Assembly (NCBI GenBank): GCA_965267335.1
Contig: OZ253953.1
Coordinates: 4,030,001-4,094,000 of the forward strand
Source: G965267335 sp965267335
GTDB taxonomy: Bacteria; Bacteroidota; Bacteroidia; Cytophagales; JAAEPT01
Direction: 5' to 3'
Length of the DNA stretch: 64,000 nt
Of the stretch, positions 1 to 8,564 are shown one piece after another. Each line of letters starts with the position of its first letter. Position 1 is the stretch's first letter. A program made the position numbers and the translations under genes. The notes beneath the pieces were generated by a model. That model saw only the letters and a program-made list of their open reading frames with translations, had not been told where the DNA came from and did not search any database.

Positions 1-608
1 TCGGCATCAACTTAATGACGAATTTCAAATTTCCTTATTTCGCCCGAAACATAGGAGAATTCTGGAGGAGATGGCACATTTCGCTCTCAACCTGGTTCAG
101 AGACTATATCTACATCCCACTGGGTGGATCACAGACTACAAAAATTGTCGCATTAAGAAACATTTTCATAATCTTCCTGGTGAGTGGTTTTTGGCATGGA
201 GCAAATGCCACTTTCATCGTTTGGGGACTAGCTCATGCGTTACTATTTGTTCCTTCTTTCGTTTTTGGTACAAATAGGAAATACCAAGTTGAAAAATCCT
301 TCAGAGTCATTCATGTGCCCCAGATCATGATTACTTTTCTTTTAGTCTGTCTGACCTGGGTATTTTTCCGAGCGGAAACAATTACAGATTCATTGAACTA
401 CTTCAACAGAATGTTCAGCGAACCCTCTTTGCCATTGGACTATAAGTTTCAAACCATGATTTGTATAATATTTATCATCATGGATTACATGAAAATGAAT
501 TTTAAGATTGGAAACCAGCAGCTCGCAGGTGTCATCCATTTTATTCTTTTCATACTGACATTGTATAATTTTAAAGAAGCAGCCTCATTCATTTACTTCC
601 AGTTTTAA
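1..608 (+). CDS. MBOAT family O-acyltransferase (AlgI-like), C-terminal part
   Basis: This is the C-terminal ~200 residues of a membrane-bound O-acyltransferase. The frame is open to the left edge and reads GINLM before the first internal Met at 15, so the real start is outside the window. It carries the AlgI/DltB signature EFWRRWHISLSTWFRDY followed by IPLGG, and the SGFWHGAN segment with the His expected to be catalytic. Several hydrophobic spans follow. The family moves acyl (usually acetyl) groups across the inner membrane onto exopolysaccharide or other envelope polymers. The next gene starts 3 bp after the stop and encodes an SGNH-type protein, the usual periplasmic partner. The polymer modified cannot be read from this window. 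Confidence 0.9.
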   Translation, partial: GINLMTNFKFPYFARNIGEFWRRWHISLSTWFRDYIYIPLGGSQTTKIVALRNIFIIFLVSGFWHGANATFIVWGLAHALLFVPSFVFGTNRKYQVEKSFRVIHVPQIMITFLLVCLTWVFFRAETITDSLNYFNRMFSEPSLPLDYKFQTMICIIFIIMDYMKMNFKIGNQQLAGVIHFILFILTLYNFKEAASFIYFQF

Positions 609-611
609 AGA

Positions 612-1517
612 ATGAAAAAATTTCTAAGCTACATATCGTTTTACTTCATCCTTCCTTATGTTATAATTTTATGCATATACCAATTGACAGTTGATATTCA
701 GTGGGATTATTTACAAGACTGCCAAAAAAAGGAGGTTAACAGTAGTATTGATAAGATAAATAACAGTAAACAGCGCTGTAATATTATTATTGGCGACTCA
801 AGAGCGGCTGATGGTATAATTCCCTTTAATGATAACTGGTATAACCTGTCAATCCATGGTTCGGATTTTGTGACTGTATATTACTATCTAAGTAAGATCA
901 AACCTGAGCTTATTGATACCATTATAATTTCATGTTGCCCTTTTAACTTCAATAGTGTCTCTCACCTGGGAATACTGGAAGAAATTATCAAAGTAGATAC
1001 CCTTGAGTTGTCTCCAAGCTTACCCAGTGGCATAAAACTTTTTGATGATCATGACTATATCAGGGAATATATATTCTCTAAGAAGGTTATTGACTTCAAG
1101 AAAAATATCATAAACCGATCCAATGAACATCAAAAAAAATATGACTCCTTCTCCAAATATGGAATTTGGTGTTCAAACAAAAAAGATGGAAAAAAAGCAT
1201 CTGTATCACAGGACGAGTTTAATAGCAATTGGAAATTCGAAGTGAATGCTCCCAACGAAATCTGCTTTAACAAAATCGTTAATCGGTTTGGAAAATCTTA
1301 CCTAGTTTACTCCACAAGTCCCCACTCAGAAAATGTCAAAGAAATTGACCAAAAGTATTTCAAGGAATTCGAAAATTTCGTTGCACCTAAATTGAATAAA
1401 ACCTGCTTCTACCATTTTGAAAGATTACCGCACGACCTTTTTTCTGATGGTAGCCACATGAACTTTGAAGGTGCCAAAATATGGTCGCAAAAAATCAGGA
1501 ATGACCTCGCTAAATAG
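612..1517 (+). CDS. SGNH-hydrolase-like protein, partner of the MBOAT acyltransferase
   Basis: A 301-residue protein with one N-terminal membrane segment (residues ~5-27), so probably anchored in the inner membrane and facing the periplasm. Two motifs point to the SGNH/GDSL fold: IIGDSRAADG near residue 60 (candidate nucleophile Ser) and SDGSHMNFEG near the C-terminus (Asp-x-x-His dyad). Such proteins (AlgJ/AlgX/DltD-like) work with MBOAT proteins to acetylate polysaccharides. The 3-bp spacing to the MBOAT gene supports a common transcript. Overall similarity to named families is weak, so the exact role is inferred from the motifs and the pairing. Confidence 0.72.
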   Translation: MKKFLSYISFYFILPYVIILCIYQLTVDIQWDYLQDCQKKEVNSSIDKINNSKQRCNIIIGDSRAADGIIPFNDNWYNLSIHGSDFVTVYYYLSKIKPELIDTIIISCCPFNFNSVSHLGILEEIIKVDTLELSPSLPSGIKLFDDHDYIREYIFSKKVIDFKKNIINRSNEHQKKYDSFSKYGIWCSNKKDGKKASVSQDEFNSNWKFEVNAPNEICFNKIVNRFGKSYLVYSTSPHSENVKEIDQKYFKEFENFVAPKLNKTCFYHFERLPHDLFSDGSHMNFEGAKIWSQKIRNDLAK

Positions 1518-1543
1518 TAGTGAAAGAAAAGTCTTTAGCCCAA

Positions 1544-2455
1544 TTATTTTCGAAGTCTGACCCTTGCCAAAATACTACCTGACACATTGTGCCACACACT
1601 AAAAATAGCTGATGGAACCCCAGTCAAAGCCTGAAAAGAAGCTGATTTTGCGATAACCGCGCCTAATCCTGAGTTTTGCATACCAACTTCTATAGCTATA
1701 GTTTTGGCATTGACAGAATTAGCACCAATCAATATAGCCAAGGCATATCCTATTACAAGTCCGAGTAAATTGTGCAACACTACCGCCCCTGCTACTATTA
1801 GCGGAGTCATTGCTAAAGAATCATGATTAGCGGCTAACAATCCAGCAACAATCAAACTAATACCAATTACCGATACTGCCGGAAATACCGGCTTCACTTT
1901 TTCAATATAAGTTTTGAGCCACAGCCTCAATATGATTCCACTTATGACTGGAATTAGCACAACGATCAATGGCGTCTTCATCAATTGCCAAAATGATAAC
2001 TGTACTTCAGCAGATAATAACCAATAAATAATTGCTGGTGTAACTAAGGGAGCCAACAAGGTGGAGACTAAAGTCATACTAATTGATAGTGGCACATTTC
2101 CTCTGGCGAGATATACAATCACATTACTGGCTGTACCTCCCGGGCAACAACCGATTACTATTATTTCATAAGCATATTGGTTTTCCAAGCCAAAAGCAGC
2201 GCTTATTCCTAAAGCAAGTAAAGGCATGATAGTAAACTGAGCCGTCACCCCCAGCAATACAAGCCACTTATTTTCTACTACTGTAGAAAAATCCCTGGCA
2301 TCGGTAGTTGCCCCCATTCCAAACATGATAACTCCCAACATCCAAATAATGTGAGGGCTCACCCATAAAAACATCTCAGGAAATACAACAGAAAGGCCAC
2401 TTATCAGTAGAATAACCCATAGAAATTGATCGGAAACAAACCTCAGCAAATACAT
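1544..2455 (-). CDS. Bile acid:sodium symporter (BASS) family transporter
   Basis: A 303-residue polytopic membrane protein with about ten hydrophobic spans. The sequence around GCCPGGTASNVIVYLARGN and the later EVGMQNSGLGAVIAK are the hallmark BASS motifs that bind Na+ at the discontinuous helices. The family imports organic anions (bile acids, pantoate, 2-keto acids and others) with sodium, so the family call is firm but the substrate is unknown. It is convergent with the SGNH gene (26 bp between stops). The start is an ATG at 2455 with a hydrophobic N-terminus directly after it. No operon partner is visible. Confidence 0.88.
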   Translation of the reverse strand: MYLLRFVSDQFLWVILLISGLSVVFPEMFLWVSPHIIWMLGVIMFGMGATTDARDFSTVVENKWLVLLGVTAQFTIMPLLALGISAAFGLENQYAYEIIVIGCCPGGTASNVIVYLARGNVPLSISMTLVSTLLAPLVTPAIIYWLLSAEVQLSFWQLMKTPLIVVLIPVISGIILRLWLKTYIEKVKPVFPAVSVIGISLIVAGLLAANHDSLAMTPLIVAGAVVLHNLLGLVIGYALAILIGANSVNAKTIAIEVGMQNSGLGAVIAKSASFQALTGVPSAIFSVWHNVSGSILARVRLRK

Positions 2456-2677
2456 GAGGTAAACTTAAGAAAAATAATTTCCTTTGGTTCAGTCCGCCTC
2501 TTAGAACGATAGCAGATAAGAAACAGACAAAGCTGTAATCAAAAGAGCTGCCTTAAATGTTGCAATATGTAGATCGATATTCATGTACTTAAAACAAGGA
2601 CCACAGAAAATACCCTAACTTGAATCAATTAATTTTGATGAACTTCATTAATTTAATGGTTTAATAAATAAACTACC

Positions 2678-3685
2678 ATGGCTGCCAACATTGCCAAAAT
2701 CAACTATCTAAACATTGGGCTTATCCTTATTTCCTGCGTAGCAGCTTACATGATACCCTTCGAGTTATTCCTGATATCATATGCTGTTTTGGGACCATTG
2801 CATTATCTTACTGAAATTTCCTGGTTACACGAGCGCCAGTACTTCACCACTGCAAAATATGATTTTGTATTTCTACTCGCACTTTGCATAACTCTTACGG
2901 TCGGAGCTTTCCTTTTTAACTATGCGCCTTGGGGCAACGGGATGATATTTATTGCTTTTTTCAGCGCTCCTTTACTTCTTTTGATAAAAAACATTCAACT
3001 AAAAATTTTTGGCTGCCTCGCATTAGTTATTACAGGAATAATGCTTTTCAATGGGCCAAGTAATTACCACTCTAACTGGTGGTGGATTCTGGTAATTTTG
3101 TTACCAACAGTAATACATGTTTACGTTTTTACGGGCGCCTTTATGCTGTACGGCTCCCTAAAAGAAAAGGGTAATACAGGATATGTTTCATTTGTCGTCT
3201 TTTTGATCTGCAGCCTAATATACTTCTTTTATGACCCTGGATTTGATTATCAAATTCACCCGATCGCATATGACAAATACGTGAGCGGCCCATTCTCCAG
3301 CGTTAATATTGCCATGTATAAGGTGTTTGACCTGGCAGATGTACAAACCAGTGATAGAAGGATCTTCCATATCTTCTATACTGACCTCGGTATAACGATT
3401 ATGCGGTTTATTGCCTTTGCTTATACATACCATTATTTAAACTGGTTTTCTAAAACCACTATTATCGGCTGGCACAAGCAATCAAAACTAAGACTCGGTA
3501 TTATAGCAGCTCTGTGGATAGCCTCCGTAACTTTGTATTACCTGGATTATAGTATGGGCTTCAAGTGGTTATTCATGCTAAGTATGCTGCACGTCTTTCT
3601 GGAGTTTCCCCTTAATTACAAAACTTTTATCACCATTGGCCAGGGAATTGGCAATACTATTGCTGGTAAAAGACAAAGTGTGTAA
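2678..3685 (+). CDS. Uncharacterised polytopic membrane protein
   Basis: A 335-residue protein with roughly nine or ten hydrophobic spans and several conserved-looking His/Tyr-rich loops (GPLHYLTEISWLHER near residue 40, AYTYHYLNWF near 250, MLHVFLEFPLNYK near 310). The family is unknown to me. Histidines placed near membrane boundaries could suggest metal or haem contact, but this is not demonstrated. The stop overlaps the next start by one base (TAATG), so it is translationally coupled to the GH5 glycosidase gene. A role in polysaccharide metabolism is only a guess from that coupling. Confidence 0.7.
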   Translation: MAANIAKINYLNIGLILISCVAAYMIPFELFLISYAVLGPLHYLTEISWLHERQYFTTAKYDFVFLLALCITLTVGAFLFNYAPWGNGMIFIAFFSAPLLLLIKNIQLKIFGCLALVITGIMLFNGPSNYHSNWWWILVILLPTVIHVYVFTGAFMLYGSLKEKGNTGYVSFVVFLICSLIYFFYDPGFDYQIHPIAYDKYVSGPFSSVNIAMYKVFDLADVQTSDRRIFHIFYTDLGITIMRFIAFAYTYHYLNWFSKTTIIGWHKQSKLRLGIIAALWIASVTLYYLDYSMGFKWLFMLSMLHVFLEFPLNYKTFITIGQGIGNTIAGKRQSV

Positions 3686-5286
3686 TGGTCGTAATGAAAA
3701 ATATCCTTTTTGTACTAGTCTTATTCAGTCAACTGTCATTTGCCCAGGATGATTTTGTCAAAGTAAGTGGAAAACACCTCACGAAAGGTAATAATACCAT
3801 TCAGCTGAGAGGAGTATGCTTTGGTAACGAGGTCTGGTCTGATACCGAAATACCTACCAACCATCACAGTGAACTTGATTATGAAAAACTCAAGGAAATG
3901 GGGTTAAATACTGTAAGATTTTACCTCAACTACCGCACCTTCGAAGACGATGACAATCCTTATAACTACAAAGAAGACGGCTGGAAGTGGCTAGACCAAA
4001 ACATCAAATGGGCTAAGCGAAACAACATTCACCTTATTCTCAATATGCACATACCTCAAGGTGGCTTTCAAAGTTTAGGTGATGGAGTAAAACTTTGGGA
4101 GAATAAAAACCTTCAGTCGAGATTCGTTAAACTTTGGAAAGCTATCGCCTCCCGGTATGCCGATGAACCTACTATTGCAGGGTATGATTTGCTCAACGAA
4201 CCTGGTGTAACTGACTCTATTGGTCAGTGGAAATCACTAGCACAAAGAACTGTCAGTTCGATAAGGACAGTAGATAAAAACCATGCTATAATCATTGAAA
4301 GAGTAAATTCAATTGCGAAAAGTTGGGTGTCAACCGATGAAAATCAAAACTTCTTTAAGTTGGATGATGACAACATCATATATACCTTCCACTTTTATGA
4401 CCCAATCGAGTATACGCATCAGAATACTCCCTGGACCGGATTGGGTGAAGGAGGCAAGTACCCTGATAAGGACATCAACGAATTTCCGTCTGACTTGAAG
4501 TGGTACAGTGCCAACTTCGACAACCAGAAAATTGATTGGGGAAACAATGTGCTATGGAAATACTATGAGGGAAAACCCTACAAAATCACTGATGAATTTA
4601 TTAAGGTAGCAAAGCCGGTTCTGGTAGCCAATAATAACTCCGGTAAAGTGCTATTTGGTTCTGTAACTATCAAAGAATATGACCCTAGTGGAAAATATGT
4701 GCGCGATATTATGAGCACAGAAATCGCAAAACTCAAAGGTTGGAATTTTTGGTCAAAAAACGGTAAAGGCAACTTTGGAACAGTTTTCAACTATGGTGTC
4801 GAGAACAAAAGTGCAGTATATATAGAAAACACGTCCAGCGATGCAAACTGCTATAATAATTCCTTGAGATTTATACCAAAATACGGTTATATGTATACGG
4901 TGAGCGGTTGGGCAAAAGGTGAGGCAATACCACCTGAAGCCATCTGTATGTTCCGGTTCGATTTTGAAACCACAGCAAGTGAAATTAAAGACATAGGCCG
5001 CACTAAAGAATACCTCGAGAATCAAATAAAAAAATACCTGGCCTTTCAGGAAAAGTGTAGTGTCCCTATTTATGTTGGTGAATTTGGGTTATATAAAGAC
5101 TGCTTCGACAAGCGAAGAGGTGGTGTTAACTGGGTTAGTGATGTTCTGGAAATTCTCACTAAGTATAATATCAGCTATACCTATCATGCCTGGAATGAAG
5201 ATGCTTTTGGTATATATCCACGGGGTTTGGCTAATGAACGGGAGGCAAACAAAAAATTACTCGAAGTGTTGTATAATAAAAAATAG
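3685..5286 (+). CDS. Secreted glycoside hydrolase family 5 (endoglucanase/mannanase-like) with inserted CBM-like domain
   Basis: A 533-residue exported glycosidase. The N-terminus is a signal peptide ending SFAQ. Translation may start at 3685 or, giving a cleaner signal peptide, at the ATG at 3694. The GH5 barrel is recognised by GLNTVRFYLNY, HLILNMHIPQGG, GYDLLNEPG (acid/base Glu near residue 171) and YVGEFGLYKDC (nucleophile Glu near residue 465). The two catalytic residues are nearly 300 residues apart. The intervening part (about residues 305-430) reads like a beta-sandwich carbohydrate-binding module (WNFWSKNGKGNFG, NSLRFIPKYGYMYTVSGWAK). Substrate is probably a beta-1,4-linked glycan, not proven. 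It overlaps the upstream membrane gene by 1 bp and ends in a hairpin terminator. Confidence 0.88.
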   Translation: MVVMKNILFVLVLFSQLSFAQDDFVKVSGKHLTKGNNTIQLRGVCFGNEVWSDTEIPTNHHSELDYEKLKEMGLNTVRFYLNYRTFEDDDNPYNYKEDGWKWLDQNIKWAKRNNIHLILNMHIPQGGFQSLGDGVKLWENKNLQSRFVKLWKAIASRYADEPTIAGYDLLNEPGVTDSIGQWKSLAQRTVSSIRTVDKNHAIIIERVNSIAKSWVSTDENQNFFKLDDDNIIYTFHFYDPIEYTHQNTPWTGLGEGGKYPDKDINEFPSDLKWYSANFDNQKIDWGNNVLWKYYEGKPYKITDEFIKVAKPVLVANNNSGKVLFGSVTIKEYDPSGKYVRDIMSTEIAKLKGWNFWSKNGKGNFGTVFNYGVENKSAVYIENTSSDANCYNNSLRFIPKYGYMYTVSGWAKGEAIPPEAICMFRFDFETTASEIKDIGRTKEYLENQIKKYLAFQEKCSVPIYVGEFGLYKDCFDKRRGGVNWVSDVLEILTKYNISYTYHAWNEDAFGIYPRGLANEREANKKLLEVLYNKK

Positions 5287-5313
5287 AAGGTTGTAATATA
5301 ACCAACCTTCTAT
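5283..5313. terminator. Bidirectional hairpin between convergent genes
   Basis: A perfect 11-bp inverted repeat, ATAGAAGGTTG (5283-5293) and CAACCTTCTAT (5303-5313), with a 9-nt AT-rich loop. It overlaps the GH5 stop codon and lies 22 bp from the convergent DUF2892 stop. The poly-U tail is weak. Confidence 0.6.
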
Positions 5314-5334
5314 ACCAATTATCCTTATTTAAAT

Positions 5335-5613
5335 CTATGCCAGGGAAACTTTTCTGTCTTGGCTTGATGGTTGCTCTGCAGTCTTTTCAACTTTTCCCTT
5401 TGTTTCTTTTGGTTCCTTGCGCGGACAAGTCCTCATTCCTAGTATGGCATAAAGAGGGCACCAATTTGCCCAACTTGTAATCAACATGATAAGTGCCACA
5501 AAAAATGCTATTACGGTCCAAAACCCAACAAACCCATTCATAAAGACCACAATGGTAAGAATTAAACCAAGTACGGATCTGAAACCTTTATCTTCACTTC
5601 CTACATTTCTCAT
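5335..5613 (-). CDS. DUF2892 (YgaP-type) inner-membrane protein
   Basis: A 92-residue protein with two closely spaced membrane spans (residues ~14-48) followed by NWCPLYAILGMRTCP, the Cys-Pro pattern typical of the DUF2892/YgaP transmembrane family, and a charged cytoplasmic tail. The family is often fused to or near rhodanese domains and linked to sulfur or thiol chemistry, but this copy stands alone. An FNR-like palindrome TTGATTTATGTCAA lies 13-26 bp upstream of the ATG, which hints at oxygen- or NO-linked control. Function is otherwise unknown. Confidence 0.8.
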   Translation of the reverse strand: MRNVGSEDKGFRSVLGLILTIVVFMNGFVGFWTVIAFFVALIMLITSWANWCPLYAILGMRTCPRKEPKETKGKVEKTAEQPSSQDRKVSLA

Positions 5614-5625
5614 AATTAAGATGTT

Positions 5626-5639
5626 TTGATTTATGTCAA
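5626..5639. promoter_or_regulatory. FNR-like palindrome upstream of the DUF2892 gene
   Basis: TTGATTTATGTCAA has both half-sites of the FNR/DNR-type pattern TTGAY-N4-RTCAA intact. It is just 5' of the minus-strand start at 5613, so it would overlap the transcription start rather than sit at an activator position. A weaker copy (TGACTTTTGTTA) is at 5690-5701. Confidence 0.45.
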
Positions 5640-5896
5640 AGTTGCCCTATATGCTCTTATAGTCACAGACCATTCATCAGGATAAAACATGACTTTTGTT
5701 AGTTTTGAAGTTTGCAAGCATAGCTGCCTGGTTACCATTTCACATATCTGTTCGGTACTGAAGTGTACAACATTTTTAAAAAGGATTTTAAAGAGAAAAA
5801 TCTGAAGATGGTATCACTTTTTCTGACCCTGCCCGGAAGTCAGCCTCTTTTGATGATCACTTGACCTCCTTAATTGTTAACCAAAGACTATCAGAT

Positions 5897-7234
5897 ATGA
5901 AAAAAACTACCAGAACAACAACGGTTATTTTCGGGCTCATTTTGTTTTTGTTAAACTCTGCTGCTTTTGCAGCTGATTACTTCTGGGTCGGTGGCTCAGG
6001 AAGTTGGTCCGATTACGCCACGCATTGGGCAACTACATCGGGAGGTAGCACCTTTCACACTCAAGCTCCCACAACCTCAGACGATGTCTACTTTGACGCT
6101 AATTCTTTTACCTCAACAGGTCAAGGAATTGTCAGTGACGGATTGCTGAACTTCCAGAACATGGATTGGTCCAATGTCACTAACTCACCCTTTTTTGACT
6201 GGGTTCACTCAACCAATTGCAACGGATCTATCACAATGTCACCAAATATGTCAGTAGCCCATAATGGCATCATTTATTTTCAAAGTTCCGGAACAAGCTC
6301 CTTCACAACTGCGGGACATACATTTGATATCATTACAATAGATTTTTCTGCTGGCACAGTAAATTTGATGGACAACCTGAATGCGAGCTCCTTTTCAATC
6401 AGTAACGGTGTATTTAATTCGAATGGAAACGATATCGATTTATCTGGGTCGTTTTTTGTCAATTACTATAATGGTTCACCCACCATTTCAATGTTCTACT
6501 CCAGTATAAACTGCAATGAATGGAGAGTAGAAGGAAACCCCGGCATATTTTCTGCGACCGTAAGCATGGGTTATACAATACTTACTCTTGACAATACCGC
6601 CACCTATTTCAAAGGAGATGGCCAAACTTACGATGCCGTTATCTTTTCAGATTTAAGTAGTGGCTTTTATGTAGAGGGAGATAATACATTTGGGTCCTTA
6701 ACAGTTGAAGGTGGTAATGCCGTAGAGTTTACCAGCGGAACAACACAGCAAATTACTTCCTTACTAAACTTGAATAGCACTTCAGTTGCCGGTATTTCAT
6801 TAACATCATCTTCCCCCCCAAATCAGGCAACTCTAAATATTCCATCATCTGTATGTGCTGAATACTTAAGTATCCAAGACATGGAAATAACCGGTTCCAC
6901 ACTTACAGCGGGAACGGGTTCAACGGACAACGGTAATAATTCAGGAATTACTTTCTCAGGAACGGATTGTAATCCGGTTGCTGCCTTAACAAACTCTGAA
7001 GATATTGGCATTACAGCATTTCCAAATCCTGTTGAAAACATACTTACTATATCTAATGAGTCCGGCTCTACTGCGGACATTAGCCTTTATCAAATTGACG
7101 GAAGTGAAATACTTTCAAAAACATCTGCCGCTTCATTTACAAAAATAGATTGCTCCGGTTTATCCAGCGGATTATATGTCCTGCAAGTTAAGCTCGGAAC
7201 AACTCTGCACACTGAAAAAATAATTGTTGATTAA
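5897..7234 (+). CDS. Secreted beta-rich protein with T9SS type A sorting domain
   Basis: A 445-residue exported protein. I chose the ATG at 5897 because it opens directly into a signal peptide (MKKTTRTTTVIFGLILF... ending AFA); an in-frame TTG at 5861 would add 12 residues ahead of it. The mature N-terminus ADYFWVGGSGSWSDYATHW is a motif seen at the start of many Bacteroidota surface proteins. The body is Ser/Thr/Asn-rich with short beta repeats. The last ~75 residues (FPNPVENILTISN..., SSGLYVLQVK) are a T9SS C-terminal domain that directs outer-membrane export and surface attachment. Ligand and role are unknown. A strong terminator follows at 7261. Confidence 0.85.
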   Translation: MKKTTRTTTVIFGLILFLLNSAAFAADYFWVGGSGSWSDYATHWATTSGGSTFHTQAPTTSDDVYFDANSFTSTGQGIVSDGLLNFQNMDWSNVTNSPFFDWVHSTNCNGSITMSPNMSVAHNGIIYFQSSGTSSFTTAGHTFDIITIDFSAGTVNLMDNLNASSFSISNGVFNSNGNDIDLSGSFFVNYYNGSPTISMFYSSINCNEWRVEGNPGIFSATVSMGYTILTLDNTATYFKGDGQTYDAVIFSDLSSGFYVEGDNTFGSLTVEGGNAVEFTSGTTQQITSLLNLNSTSVAGISLTSSSPPNQATLNIPSSVCAEYLSIQDMEITGSTLTAGTGSTDNGNNSGITFSGTDCNPVAALTNSEDIGITAFPNPVENILTISNESGSTADISLYQIDGSEILSKTSAASFTKIDCSGLSSGLYVLQVKLGTTLHTEKIIVD

Positions 7235-7260
7235 AGGCAGGGTCAACAATTTGTTATAAG

Positions 7261-7292
7261 ACCACCGTGGGGAAACCTGCGGTGGTTTTTTT
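7261..7292 (+). terminator. Rho-independent terminator
   Basis: Stem ACCACCG (7261-7267) with CGGTGGT (7280-7286), an inner GG/CC pair, followed by seven T. It ends the T9SS cargo gene. Confidence 0.85.
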
Positions 7293-7392
7293 ATGACTTC
7301 AACCCCCAGTAATTTGTGTTGTAATTCCCTTAATTTGTGTGCAACAAAAAACCGAATATTGCCCACCTTTGTCATGAATCAAAGCCAAAGTC

Positions 7393-8301
7393 ATGTCTGA
7401 TCAAATATTTGAAATAAAATCAATCAGCCAGGCGCACGAAATTTTTGGATTGCCAAAACCAAAGCATCCATTGGTAAGCCTTTTGGATGTCAAACAAATA
7501 GATAAGTCAAAATTTCCGATAGGCACCAGAATATCAAATGGCTTCTACACCATCTGGCTAAAGGACACAAGTTGCGGTGTTCAATACGGGCGCAATCATT
7601 TCGATTTTGATAGTGGGGTAATGGTCTTTACCGCTCCCGGACAAGTAATGTCCGTAATTGAAGAACCTGATTCTGCGAATGACCGAGGATGGATTCTATC
7701 ATTCCATCCCGACCTTATTCGGAAATCACCACTGGGAGAAAAAATCGATTCATTCACCTTTTTCTCCTACGAAAGTTTTGAAGCCCTACATCTGTCAGAA
7801 GAGGAGGAAGAAGAAATCACAGACTGCGCCTTCAAAATCAAAAAAGAATATGATCAACGCATAGATAATCATAGCCAGCAGGTTATAACTACAGCTCTTG
7901 ACCTATTGCTAAGCTATTGCAGCCGTTATTATGAGCGCCAGTTCAATACAAGAACCAATCAACATCAGGACTTCGTTGGGGTGGTCGAAAAAGAATTGAA
8001 GAAGTACCTGAGCACCAATCAGGCGGTAGAGTATGGTCCGCCAAGTATTCACTATCTGGCAGATAAAGTAAATCTTTCTTCAGGCTACTTAAGCGATATG
8101 CTGAAAAAAGAAACCGGTAAAAGTGGTAAGGATTATATCAATTATCATCTGGTAGAGCAAGCCAAAAACATCTTACTAAGTACCGACCAAACAGTGAATG
8201 AAGTGGCATATAACTTAGGGTTCAATTACCCACATTACTTCAGCCGGTTATTCAAGGCAAAGACTGGGATGTCACCTCTTGAGTACAGAAGTCAGAATTA
8301 G
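7393..8301 (+). CDS. AraC family transcriptional regulator
   Basis: A 302-residue regulator. The N-terminal ~170 residues resemble an AraC-type cupin sensor (NGFYTIWLKDTSCG, FDFDSGVMVFTAPGQVM). The C-terminal ~100 residues hold the paired helix-turn-helix: IHYLADKVNLSSGYLSDML for the first and VNEVAYNLGFNYPHYFSRLF for the second, ending in the usual TGMSPLEYR. The start at 7393 is an ATG with no competing upstream start. The next gene, an SDR reductase in the same direction 263 bp away, is a possible target because AraC/SDR neighbours are common, but no operator is recognisable. Confidence 0.92.
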   Translation: MSDQIFEIKSISQAHEIFGLPKPKHPLVSLLDVKQIDKSKFPIGTRISNGFYTIWLKDTSCGVQYGRNHFDFDSGVMVFTAPGQVMSVIEEPDSANDRGWILSFHPDLIRKSPLGEKIDSFTFFSYESFEALHLSEEEEEEITDCAFKIKKEYDQRIDNHSQQVITTALDLLLSYCSRYYERQFNTRTNQHQDFVGVVEKELKKYLSTNQAVEYGPPSIHYLADKVNLSSGYLSDMLKKETGKSGKDYINYHLVEQAKNILLSTDQTVNEVAYNLGFNYPHYFSRLFKAKTGMSPLEYRSQN

Positions 8302-8564
8302 CTATAATACTTATCTGAGCCAAAAGATGCATAGTCACAAAACGCTGGAATCATAAATAGATCGCGGCACTCTGTTCTATTTCAAAAAAGGATAATACGG
8401 ACCTAGGAACCTTTTGTAGATGCCTTTCTAGTTGACAGATGGAAGGTGTGAAATGGGCTATCAAATCCAAAGAACCGGAAAAAGTGTTTAGTACTCAGTG
8501 ATCAGTGATCAATAACCGAATTTTAAACTCCCAACTTTACATTATCACAAAAAACGAAATTATC

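Noticed and set aside
2635..2648. FNR-like TTGATGAACTTCAT upstream of the membrane gene at 2678
   Set aside because: One half-site is imperfect and no TAnnTTTG element lies at the expected distance, so chance in AT-rich DNA is likely.
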